Shown here in pieces: positions 49,675-60,239 of a stretch of DNA of 64,000 nt (positions are counted from its first letter, which is position 1; every line of letters begins with the position of its first letter). Location: positions 63,255,001 through 63,319,000 of the forward strand of contig CM048552.1 of assembly GCA_026413225.1 (NCBI GenBank), read 5' to 3'. The translations under genes were made by a program, and so were the position numbers. This DNA comes from Otis tarda (lineage: Eukaryota > Chordata > Aves > Otidiformes > Otididae). The notes beneath the pieces were generated by a model. The model ran no database searches. It saw nothing but the letters and a program-made list of their open reading frames with translations, and was not told the origin of the DNA.

Positions 49675-52296
49675 ATGAAGAACCCAGCACTGACGGTCAC
49701 TGCGCTCCTCTTGGTGCTGCTCTGCTCAGCCTCGGCACCATCTGAGGCACTGAGGAGCCGGGCTGGTGCCCCGGAGAGGCAGCCAGGAGCTGAGGGCCAT
49801 GGAGAAGACCCTCGGCCACCTGGACATGGAGGGGACAACCTGCCTGGGCAGGGCTCAGAGGGGAGCCGCCCCCTGGCCGGTGCATGGGAGCTGGTGGGAG
49901 AAGCTTCTCCTGGCTTTGGGTCCCCCAGCAAGGCCATGGCCAAGCCCTTGCTGGGCAGTGGCAAGCAGGATCCCCCCAGCAAGACCTGGAGGCTCCCACC
50001 GCAGCCCCTCCGCAGCAGGAGCCTGGGGCTGAGCCATCATCTGAAGGGGTACGGGAAGTTCAACGGGGAAACGGTAAGCACAACCCACCCTTGGCTAGCG
50101 AGGATAAGGGTTTGCATGGAGGGTTTGCAGGGGAACCGGGAGTGAGGGGAGATGCCAGCTCCTGACCCCAGGGCTGTGTAGCTTCTGCCCATCTGCAGGG
50201 CATGGAGTGTCTGGCATAATGGCATTACGAGTGCCTAACGAAGAGGACAGGGCCGAAGAAACGGGCCCTTCCCTCCATTTTGCAGCTCCATGGGTTCCCC
50301 CAGGGCAGGTGGGATGTCACTGGCCCCAGGTGGTTGTTATAACAGGGACCTAGCAGTGGCTCTGGCAGGTCTGTGCAGCGCAGAGACACTGAAACCGGGC
50401 AGGACAGCTCCAAAATGCAATGCAGGGAAAAGAGAGCATCCTCCCAGCACAATGCCACGACCGCAGCTCCCAGCAGTTTTACCACCCAAACGCTTGCGGC
50501 TGGATGGCTATACACCCGAGGCTGAGGTTTCAGGAGAGCGGGACTGGAGCGGCACCTTCCCTCCAGGCAGAAGGTTGCTGCACCCACATGGGCTGCTATC
50601 ATCTGCCCTTTACGTTGGTGATACCTGCCTGAGCGGCTCAGCCAGCTCTCCGGCTTCAAAACTGCGTCCTTTGTGCACACTTGAGTACCAGCACCCCCTG
50701 CACGGAGCCTCACAACCCAGCAGTTCCAGTGGCAATGTGGGGACATAAAAAGCAGGCAGGACTTGGGGCAGCAGGAGCAGCTGCCGAGTGTGCCACGTCC
50801 CTGCAAACATCAGGTAAAAAAAAAAGCCACTTTTGGGCCATTACTCGTGAGCTGAGTGTGAAAGTGCCAGCCACAACCTGGCCTCGCAGCATTGTTCGGC
50901 AATCGCAGCAGTGCAGGCAAGGGTGGCGGGCAGCGACAGCCCTAAAACTCCATCCGGTACCTGGCGAGGCTTGGAGCAGATGGCCAAGAATGCAGATGGT
51001 GAGCAGGTCAGGAGGCGAGTGCAGGTCTGGGTGTGTGTCCTAAAATGCCGTGCCCAGGAGGTGGGCTGGGGGCACCCACCTGTGCCGCACAGGCGGCAGC
51101 CCTTCAGCCACAGGGACCAGATGCTTAGCACTTTATGAGAGGCCACTCTCAGGTAGCCCACACCTGCACAGAAAACACCTCTTCAAGCCTGCATATGGCA
51201 CAGGCTCCTGGGGCTCAGGGCTGTCAGCTGCGTGAGCACAGGGTGATGACATGGCTATGATTGGGAGGGGGTCCCGGGCCAGGGACCAGGCAAGGCTGGA
51301 TGCCAGCACTGCGTCCACTGCTCTCCCTCCCTCCCTTCGCAGCACTCCTGCCATGGCATCCGGTCCCGGCCCTGCCAGAAGCCCTCCGACTGCGGCGGCT
51401 GCCTGGGGCTCTACACCTGCAAGCTGCCCACCGGCACCTGTGACCTAAAAGCTGTCTCCAGGCAGAGAGGTAGGCTGCAAGCCCCCCAGCACCAGGGACC
51501 CCCACACACAGCCGCCCGCGAGCACAGCCTTTCAGCTACACCCCTCCAAACCCAAATCAGACCCACCCTGTGCAGGGCAGGGTCTCGTCTCTTGACTGCG
51601 CAGGGCTCCCTGTCTGTCCTGCCAGCACTGGCCACCATCAGCGATGAACGAACGACTGCATGGTGAACGGGACATTCCCTTAAGTTTCTGTAAGGGCTGG
51701 GATTTGCCTGGTGCCCTGAGCTCTTCCAGGACACTGACAGCCTGAAGCCATGGAGAGGTACAGGGCTCAAAGTCAGCAAGCCGGCCCTGCAGAGCTGCTC
51801 AGGTCGGTGTGCGTGAGCAGGTAACTCACCAGGGACTGGCAAGGAGCAGAGATTACAGCTTTTAACGTTTAACAGCTCAGAGCAAGCGTCCTGGTTCTCC
51901 AGTACCCCTTGGTAAATTCATACTGGTCCTGGACCAGCCTCTTGCCTTAGCACGTTTGTCTACACCCACGTACACGTGGCCATGGAAGAGAAACCCATCC
52001 GAGGCTGCTAAACACACAGGCACCAGCTCTGGTGTGGGAAACCCTTGGTTGTGGGATGTACGGTAGGCAAGTATAATGTCCTGGGTATATATAGTATATA
52101 CAGTGGGTGTGTATATATATATATATATGATATAGGGCATACCCAGTGTACATGCTCAGTTTGTAGAGTATTCTCTGGCCATCTGCTGTCAGCAGCTTAC
52201 ACGGGAGGGCACATGGACCCGTGGTCAGATCCAGTACCGCCGGCCTTACGGTTTTTCTTCCCAGGTGGATTCCTCCGAAGCATCCAAGAACCCTGA
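49675..52296 (+). CDS. Unrecognised secreted precursor with a six-cysteine C-terminal domain
   Basis: Three exons join in frame: 49675-50073, 51343-51469 and 52265-52296 (558 nt, 185 residues), with clean GT-AG borders (ACG|GTAAGC, TTCGCAG|, GAG|GTAGGC, TTCCCAG|). The start MKNPALTVTALLLVLLCSAS is a typical signal peptide, with likely cleavage after SEA near residue 25. Residues 26-133 form a Gly/Pro/Arg-rich spacer without cysteine. Exon 2 carries six cysteines (C-x6-C-x5-C-x2-C-x5-C-x6-C), then GGFLRSIQEP and TGA at 52294-52296. The layout of signal peptide, linker and compact cysteine domain suggests a secreted peptide hormone, antimicrobial or toxin-like ligand. I recognise no family, and the spacer is GC-rich enough that its frame could be open by chance. 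ATTAAA at 52980 is a possible poly(A) signal. Confidence 0.65.
50074..51342 (+). other. Intron 1 of the secreted-peptide gene
   Basis: GC-rich intron. Several open frames cross it on both strands, but none shows a domain, signal peptide or splice pairing I could support. Confidence 0.5.
51343..51469 (+). CDS. Cysteine-domain exon of the secreted precursor
   Basis: The exon encodes HSCHGIRSRPCQKPSDCGGC followed by LGLYTCKLPTGTCDLKAVSR and QR, then one base of a split Gly codon. Six cysteines in 31 residues indicate three disulfides. The last three cysteines (C-x5-C-x6-C, preceded by C-x2-C) have nearly the spacing of the CART peptide end (C-x1-C-x5-C-x6-C), but the first half differs and no sequence identity is evident, so homology is not claimed. 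Only this frame keeps the acceptor and donor usable with exons 1 and 3. Confidence 0.65.
51470..52264 (+). other. Intron 2 of the secreted-peptide gene
   Basis: It contains a TA/GT-rich microsatellite at about 52086-52136 and nothing else recognised. Confidence 0.5.
52086..52136. repeat. TA-rich microsatellite
   Basis: Alternating TATATA blocks interrupted by ACAGTGGGTGTG and followed by a (TA)n run; likely length-variable. Confidence 0.85.
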
Positions 52297-53254
52297 GGGA
52301 TGCGGGATCCTGCTCATCCCGGAGCAACACCGCTCGGCATAAAGCTGGAGAGGCTGTCCAGGAGCTGGAGACCAATGCATTCTGTCCAAGTTTCATTTGA
52401 AATCCTTAATGACACTGCTGTAAATGTTTCTTTCATTGTACTTCTCACATGCTGCTTTTTAACACCCCCCCTTGGATTTTGTACACTATGTAGGCTTGAT
52501 TCCCACTTTCCTGAGAGGTGCCAACGAAAGCACTGAGTGGCCACAGAGCCCCGTACTGGCAGAGCCCCCTGAAGCCCCCAAATGATACAAATGGGGTGAT
52601 TTCACGACCCATTTTAATTTCAGTGAGTAGGATATTGCAGTAAAAGCTGCTAGTATCTCTGCATGCTCACACATGAGTTCAAGCTGAGCTAAGGAGCCTG
52701 TGAGCATCGGGCATCCTAGGAAACCCTCCCAGCTCCCTTACCACGGCTCCCACCAAGGACGGTGAAGTCCCATGCTGTTGAAAATGTCACTAGAGAGGGG
52801 GAATACAGAGCCCCCAGGAACAGGCTTGGCAGTGGGGGATCACGTAGGACATCTGCTTCTGGAGGCCTGAGCTGAGCCACGAGATCAGCTTCATTTAGCA
52901 CCTCACAAAGCTTTGCAGGCATCCTGCTGCCTTTGCATGTGTGGGTGCACCCCAGCTTTGCAAACCCCATTTTGCTGTCATTAAAAACACTTTTTAAAAA
53001 AAGAACCAAAACACAGCATTTGATTCACCTTGAACTCCACTGCAGTTTCCCTTGGTGGGCCACCATCCCCTTCTGTGACAGACCAGGCTTTGAGTAGCAC
53101 CAATTCTCAGCCGGGTGCTCAGCACAGGCGAGGGGCAGCCCCGATACTGTCCCCGCACACAATTTGGGCAGCGTAGAGCTGCAGGTGCTGTGTACCTGCC
53201 CCTGCCTGGTGTGGCACGTGGCACTACTGCTGTCCGGCATTTATGGTGCTCACC

Positions 53255-53345
53255 ACTGAACCGCAGAGGGGTTGAGGTGGGAAGGGACCTCTGGAGGTCA
53301 TTTGGGCCAACTCCCTGCTCAAGCAGGGCCACCTAGAGCCACTGG
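53255..53345 (-). mobile_element. CR1 LINE 3' fragment, minus orientation
   Basis: The plus strand reads GGGTTGAGGTGGGAAGGGAC, CTCTGGAGGTCAT, CAACTCCCTGCTCAAGCAGG and GCCACCTAGAGCC, the reverse complement of a CR1 3' region. It is about 90 bp and diverged. It lies between the secreted-peptide gene and the convergent DENND2A. Confidence 0.75.
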
Positions 53346-54840
53346 CCCAGCTTGTCTGGTCCCCCGATAGTGGCACATCTCAGACATAACAAGCCCCATT
53401 ATGCTGGGAGCCAGCGAAGCGCCGTTACCGAGTGGAGGTGAGCTCCTCTGAACCCCACTGCTGCTCAACGAGGCTCTCTTGCTGGGCAAAGCCCGCTGAG
53501 CACAGGGGCGCCTCGACCACTTTCAAGCTCTCTGGCAGCCCCATGTAGCCCAGCGTGCCACCACTGCCCACAGGGAGAGGTACCTGCCTGCAGCTCTCAC
53601 CCTGCAACCCCCCCAGAGAGCTGGGGGTGAGATTTCCCTTCAGGCCACAGCACAGCTATGCCCTGGTTTGCTCTCCGAAGAGCAGAGACCCAAGGATGCT
53701 CCAGCTGCTCATTTCTCTGCCCTTACAAGCAGTGGAAGGGAAACAGGTTTTGCACCAGTTGGAAAGACCCCTCACCCCCTGTCCCCCAACCTCCATGCAC
53801 CTCTCCTGTCACTGCCCCACCTCTCCTCCCCACCAAAACACAGAGAGGTGAGGTGAGTTGGGGGCAATGGTAGGTCCTGCCTCCTCCCCAACTGGGAGCA
53901 CAGAAGGCAGCGGCAGGCACGCTCCTTTTGCCTGCTTCCTACTGCGCTCCCCAACAGCAACACGCGAGACAGGATAAAGCCTGTCTGACCTTCGGCAAGC
54001 GGGTCTTCCAGGCAACACCCTGCAGGTGAGCTCCACTTTGGGGTCCCCCTGCAAGCAGGGGAAGGAGGCCACCCAGGCTGTGAGGCTCACGGGGAAGCCG
54101 AGGGCTTGGCCAAGCCCAGGGCTCAGCTGCTCGATGTCCTCTCTGGCTCACACTCAGCGCCAGGTGGGCAGACACAGCTTGTCCCCCTCCCCAAAACACC
54201 AAGGGTTCGCATGCCTTTTACACCACTCGCTTTTAATTACACTGCATAAGGAAAGGCCTCTCCACGTGCCAGGACCCCCTGGCACAGCCACCAGGGGAGC
54301 TGGCTGGCCCATCAAGTCCTCAGTAGGTTTAGTGGTTCCCCCTTCACCCTTCCCCCTTATTCGGAAGCTCCTCCTGGTCAGTCCGCATCATCTCTGCAGC
54401 CCTCAGTGTCCTCGCTTTGCAGAGACCTGTTTCCATACGTCTCCGTTCCTCCCCTGCTCCGTGCCTGAGCTTTGCCTGCCCAGTCCTGTGGGAGTCCCGC
54501 TTTGGCCTCCTGCAGCACCAGGCGGAGAGGAGGCAGGGCAAGAGTCATCGGTTAATAATTGTTCTAACCCCAATATAAATAGAAAAATACAACAAAACAA
54601 AGAATTGACTAGCTAAGAGATCCAATCTGCTGGGATGCCTGCAACGTGCTAGTGCAGAGTTCAGAGAGTGCTTGGTCCAGTGCATGGTACTGTAGATATC
54701 CAGAAACCTGTCCCGGCAGCCCCGCAGCCATCAAATCTTCCTGCGGCACCACATGTCAGGCTGTCCCGGCCGTGGTCAGCTCGCCCAAGGCTGTTCGCTC
54801 CTGGGAGCAGGCTGGATGGGAACGGTTGATAATAGTCTGA

Positions 54841-54846
54841 TTTATT
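54841..54846 (-). terminator. DENND2A: Candidate DENND2A poly(A) signal
   Basis: AATAAA on the minus strand, about 55 bp after the DENND2A stop. Its use would give an unusually short 3' UTR, so a more distal site is also possible. Confidence 0.35.
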
Positions 54847-54899
54847 GCTGTTAAATGGTAAAGTCGTTCTCTTCTGTGGAACGAAGTTGTGCTTCGCTC

Positions 54900-57800
54900 T
54901 TACTTTTTGTGGAGAAATTTCATTTTGCTACCTGGAGAGACAGAGAAAGAAAAATGGACTTCCCAAGGCAAAACAAGTGTCACTCCCCACCAGCACCAGC
55001 CGAGCAAGCCTCTGCAGAGAATCACCCCTGCTGCCAGCCCTGGGTCCTTATCCACAGCCACCTGCCCTGCAAAGCTCAAGCAGGTTCCTGCTGAGCAGGC
55101 CCCAGCTCTGCCCTGGGAGCAGCGCTGCAGACTGGGACCTTCCTGAGCCCATTTGCCCAGCGGTCCTGGACGGTGAACATATTACTAAGCTCACCTGGCC
55201 AGAGCACGTGTGGGTAAGAGGCAGGGCACGCCAGCCCCACAGACACTGCTGCCCTGAAACGGCCAAGAAAAGACAGGAGGGCCAGGGATGTGATCTGAAT
55301 CAAAAATCAAACTCCCTTTGCCATGATGTCCAATGACTTATCAAGGATTTCTAACCTCAGTCTGGGGCTCTCGTCTAGCCCCATTTACAGTGGAAAATGG
55401 ATTCAATCTTAGGATACTCCTGGGTGATTCACACCACTGATCCCTAAGGGTAAACCTGAAGGCCATGGAGACTGTGTCACTCCCCTCATTGGGAACCCCC
55501 AAGTCACTGGTTGCTCCATTGCCTTCTCAGCCCCACGTGTCCTTTGGAAGACACAGACATAGCTCATGGCCCAAACTTTGGTTTCCCATCAGCCTTCAGA
55601 CAAGTGGCAGATCAGGGGGCAGAGCCAACAGCGTGGCAGAACAGGGATACATGGCCAGGCACTGATCACTCAAGACTCAGAGCTCTTCAGGAAGCCACAC
55701 ATAGCCACTAGCAGAGTCCAGCCACCCTTCTGCAGCTCCTCTGCTGACAAAGCCGAAGGCAATAAGAAGTCCAAGCCTCCTGAGAAGCCAAGGGGTTTGC
55801 TGGTTCCTTACCTAGGCCTTTCAGGAACCTATTGACTCCGCTCTGCTCCCCACTGGGAAGTGTTTCCAGGTACTCCTGAGCCCGTACCTCAAACAGACCT
55901 GCAGAAAGAAAGCAAGCAACAACTTCTACTTCGCTTCTCTATAAATAAAAATAAAAATGCCCACCTGAAAGCATATTGTCCCAGCTTACCAATAAACTAT
56001 TGCACATGAGAGGGAACAACTCACCCCACCTCCTCCACCAGCTGAGCCCAGATCTGGGACAGGAGCTTTGGTGCACCTCCTCCCTCCCCACTGCAAGGCT
56101 GACTGAGCTTTTGTACTTCGCGCATGGAGAGACAAAACCTCCGTTCATTCTGCTACGAACACGGCTAAGTCCAGAAAGTGAGATCATCTGGGGAATTGTC
56201 ACGCGGGATTTACCACGCTGCAAAACCTCTTTACTCAGCCACCTGTTCAAGTGTCCACTGCTCATTAGTGCTTGAGAGGAAATTCCTAAGCCAGCACCCA
56301 TCAGCAGCAGGGAGGAGAAACTTCAGCTGCAAGCAGAGCCCTTGGGACTGTGGGATAATGGGAGTGAAATAACAGCAGCAGCTCTGGGAAGGACATGAGC
56401 ATCCGTATTTTCTACCAGTCAAAACAGCCATAACCAGTCCAGCCAGTTCTTCCTCTAGACATGGGAAGGGGATGTGAGGGACTGCAAGAATAAATGTCAT
56501 TCCAGCAGCATACTGTGACAGTCCAGATGGGAATTCAGCACGGAATAAAGAGGCAGACACAGAGGATACTGCTTACTGCAGTGGTGAAGCACGCCCATAA
56601 CCCCAACCTCAAGGACAAACTACCAGACCACGCACAAAACGCCCCAGTTCTCCAGCAGTCAGTTCCCATGTGCTGTGCAAACACTATGTCTCACCATGCT
56701 CCTGTGAGTGGATGCACCCCTTTGGGATGATAAGGAAACAGAAACAAAAAAATCCCCAAGTGACTTCTTGAAGGCCACACAGGGGTGTCAGAACAAACCA
56801 TCAGCCTGTGCTAGTGCTTCCCTATGACCTCCTTCTTGGCACCCCTGCACAGACTGAAGCCTCAAGCCACGGTCCCGGGGATGGAGTTGGCGGCTGGTGA
56901 GCATCTCCCGGCTCTCGTGGGAGCAACAGCGGAGTTTCCATGACTGCAGAACCCAGGCAGAGCCCCTCACCTCTGACCCCTTGCTTCCGCAGCTCCCGCT
57001 CCTGAATGAAGCCCCCAAACATCTGTGTCTCCATGAAGACCTCCAGGAAGCGTCGGAGGCTCTTGGAGGAGACGGACTTGCGGAAAGCCTCACGCTGCAG
57101 GGTTCGCTCCTCTCGCTCGGTGGGGGTCAGGAAGAGGGAGTAGTGGCCCACGATCTCCACAAAGAAACGGACAAAGGCCTCGGACACCAGCTCATTCAAA
57201 GGGCTGGTCTCTAAGAAGAAAACAAAGAGGCAGTGGTCAAGAGAGTGCTGTAAGGACATACTAGGAAAAGCCCTGGGTACAAACTCCCAGCTTTTTTCAG
57301 ATCCAGCCTGAACAGAAAAACCTGCTCAGGAGAGACAGCATCCTAGGAAGTGCTTGCCATGGAAGAGGACTGGGCTGCTACTGCTTTGAAAGCCACCAAA
57401 CTTTGTCTTGCTCCCTTGCAATTCGGAGATGCCCATACTGCCTCGCAAAGAGCTGTCTCAGCCCAGTCGCCTGTGAGCCGCAGAGCTGCCTTCGGGACCG
57501 TCCCCGGAGGAGCCTGCATCACTCACACAGTCAGCAGCAGAGAGAGGGCTGTGGGACTTCCCTCCCCTCAAAAGGAGTGCAGGTGTTCCCTGGAGCCGTA
57601 AGGGAAGGACAGACAGAGCTAGGAAGGGGTAAGTACTGTTTCTCTTCACACAAAGAGAACTGTCACAGTGCAATGGAATATTTAATGAAGATTCAACCAA
57701 AATCCCGACCTACCTCCAGTTTCTGTGGTGTTAAATTCAATATAAGCCTAGTTCTCCACTAAGAAGCGACAAGAGAAAAAGAGGCAGGAAGAGACGTGGT

Positions 57801-60239
57801 TTTAAGCTGAAAGGCATCGTGTTTTACCCTGCTTGCCATTGACAGGGCCCTCCTCCTTGTCGTTCACCAGCTCATTCCTTTGCTCCAAAATGTGCTCTAA
57901 GGCGGCCTGCAGCTTGCGGGGCAGGATGGAGTCCTCATCTTCCATCTGCAAAACAGAGCCACCTCCTCAGGGCCTGGGGTTGAGACGTGACCGGCCCCTG
58001 CCCTTCTCCTTGCCAGCTCCTATCCTGTCCCCAGCACGGCAGGGGGAGCACCAAAAATGAACCACGAGGAGAGGAAGAGGGAGAACTCTAACAGACTGGG
58101 CACGTTCTCCCAGTGCAGGACTATCAAGAAGCATGAGGCGAAAGAGAAAGGGGGTGTCTTGTCCCAAATATTCTCCTATTCTGGAAGAATTTCAGGTGTC
58201 CAATCTGAGACTACTGGGCAGTGCTCACCCATGGCCCCACTGTCTGCCTGCAAGCACTCCATCACAAAGAGGATGGAGCTGAACAATGCTGGCGTGCAGC
58301 CAGGTGAGCACAACCCCCTGCTTGACTCTGCTCAGGCACCGATCCTGTTACAGAGGTGTAACGAGTTCCCGTAGACCAAGGCACTGCCGGTGACTGTGTG
58401 TGAGCTCCTACCAGCCCAGGCTGAGACAATGTGATTTAGCTTAAACCTCCAAAGAGAGGTGCAAGGTACAGCATTTCCTTGCAGCTAAGGCAGCTGGCAA
58501 GTGAGAGCTGCACAGAGGGAGTGGCCTTCACCCACATGTTACTCCCTGCAGCAGGAGGAAGCAAAACTAGCTTCCCAGGCCAGGGGTATGTTTGCTCATC
58601 TGTCCTCTTCCCTTCAATATCCCACTCCTCCTCTCCACAACAAAGGGAAGTAAAAGTCAGTGGGCAATCCTGGCTGCAGAGCACCACGCAGGCTCCCGTG
58701 TACCAGCTTCCTACTTGTGACCCATCCAGTGTAAGGACTGGGGTGAGGAACCACAAGCTCCTCAGGCAGGAAGGATTTGAAGAGATCATCAAGGCTCCCT
58801 TCCCCACTCAGGACCAGGTATGCAATAAGAGATGGACTGACAGACAGGCTGGAAGAGCCAGTGCTGCTCCCCAGCTGTCAGTGCTGAGCCAAGGCTCTCC
58901 AGCTCTGCCCTCAGCCTTACAGGACGCCACTTAAGGACCCACACTGCTCAAGTGCCACTGTCTTCCCTCTTTAAAAAAGAAAACAGAGAGAGAGCTAATG
59001 CACAATGATTCGGTCCTCAACAGCTGGGTTTGGGACTCTAATATTATGTACGTGCATAGCAATCCCTATAATGCTGCCAGCCACAAATCCTGCCTCAGTT
59101 TGCGTGGGGAGGAAGCAATCCAGCCAGCCAGGTAGGTCAGCAAACACAGATAGAGGTAAGGTGTGGTAGAAGAATGGGACAGAAGATGAAGAATACGAAA
59201 TAGCTCTGCTCACCTGTCTCAGAAACCGGTTATTTACAAGGTCAACGACGAGGACCTAAGAATGGAAGGGCAAGAATAAAAAAGGGAAGTAATTATTTCC
59301 ATCATCGGAGTTTATCTTAATCTGTAACTGCTCTGGAGGAGACTCTTCAGCCCTGCCCCCGCTCCTCCTACGCACCACTGCAGCTGGAGCAGGCACCCAA
59401 GCATGAGCCAAGAGCGGAGCCCTCATTGTGGCTTTCTAAGGACATCACCGCAAACCACAGAACAGTTTGGACAGCAGGAGACTGTGCTCGAAGCCCAGCC
59501 TGCCACTCCTCACCACCACGTCGGGATCAGAGCTCCATCTCTTCCCTCTGTGCGCTGCACCGCTGTCCCCTGGGTAGGCAGGGAGGGAAATGCCTCCCTG
59601 ACCGTGTTCAGCCTTGCTGCGTTCACCCTTGTGCACCACAGTTCTTAATTATTTATTCCTTTCATTAGACACCGGTGTTAATTAGAGGAGCAGCTCTCCT
59701 GGCCAATTTGTAGCAATCATACTTCAAGCCTGGTGCACTGCATTTAGCCCCTGGACAACACTATGCAGAAACCAATAAAAACTTTAATAAAATCATCTCC
59801 TACCTGCAGCAGCCCCACAGTGGGAGATCCCAGCGCCCCGCTTTCCCAAGCTACGGACAAGGCAGAACGCAAACCTCTGCCTCCCCAGAGGACGTCCGCC
59901 TCCTCCCTCACCCCACGCTCGCCAGAAGACGGGAACTCAGCACTTTCATGCCACCAGCTGCCAAGGCAGACTCTCAAGACCAACCTCTCTGGGACAGAAG
60001 ACAACTCAGCCCACTGGAAGCAACCGAGAGCAAGGCCGAGGTGCAGGTGCACAGCTCTCACCTCCTCCACCGGGAGCTCCTTCAGGCGGGGCAGGGAGCT
60101 GGAGAGCAGGCCGATGAGGAAGGGGGTGGGCGAGCACACGATGTCAATCATGGAAGGCGGTAACACAGGGATGTAGGTGTGCTGCCAGGTGAAGGGGTAC
60201 AGGAGGGCCACTGTGGCGTGGCAACACTTGGAGAGAGTG
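54900..60239 (-). CDS. DENND2A: DENND2A, DENN domain-containing protein 2A, last six coding exons
   Basis: DENND2 proteins are DENN-type guanine nucleotide exchange factors, reported to act on Rab9. Six minus-strand exons join in frame: 60239-60062, 59255-59214, 57945-57828, 57210-56971, 55898-55812 and 54931-54900. Together they encode 231 residues plus TAA at 54902-54900. Diagnostic blocks in order are TLSKCCHATVALLYPFTWQH, PPSMIDIVCSPTPFLIGLLS (core DENN), VLVVDLVNNRFLRQ, EDEDSILPRKLQAALEHILE, SEAFVRFFVEIVGHYSLFLT, SLRRFLEVFMETQMFGGFIQ (dDENN), GLFEVRAQEYLETLPSGEQS and the C-terminal SKMKFLHKK. They are close to human DENND2A as I recall it. The 60239 exon begins with the last base of a Ser codon, so the preceding exon (ending ...ADKLS) must lie beyond 64000. 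The 59214-59255 exon is only 42 nt, and the last exon codes for ten residues. Confidence 0.95.
55899..56970 (-). other. DENND2A: DENND2A intron, dDENN exon to penultimate exon
   Basis: About 1.1 kb without recognisable repeat or gene; the frame continues from AGA G| into G|GT CTG TTT across it. Confidence 0.7.
57946..60061 (-). other. DENND2A: DENND2A introns around the 42-nt exon
   Basis: Two introns (57946-59213 and 59256-60061) flank the short exon 59214-59255. No repeats or additional exons were recognised. Confidence 0.65.

Larger units (their letters stand above)
52297..54899. other. 3' regions of two convergent genes
   Basis: GC-rich sequence between the stop of the secreted-peptide gene (plus) and the stop of DENND2A (minus). 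Besides the CR1 fragment at 53.3 kb it holds candidate poly(A) signals: ATTAAA at 52980-52985 (plus) and AATAAA at 54846-54841 (minus). The many open frames across it look like compositional artefacts. Confidence 0.55.

Noticed and set aside
49176-49982. 268-codon minus-strand open frame across the secreted-peptide exon 1
   Set aside because: GC-rich shadow of the opposite strand; part of its length comes from the 33-bp repeat, whose period is a multiple of three and so stays open.
50225-50806. 193-codon minus-strand and 152-codon plus-strand open frames
   Set aside because: No domain, signal peptide or splice partner; both strands are open together in GC-rich intronic DNA.
58479-58934. 151-codon plus-strand open frame inside a DENND2A intron
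   Set aside because: No similarity recognised and no splice or promoter context; likely chance.
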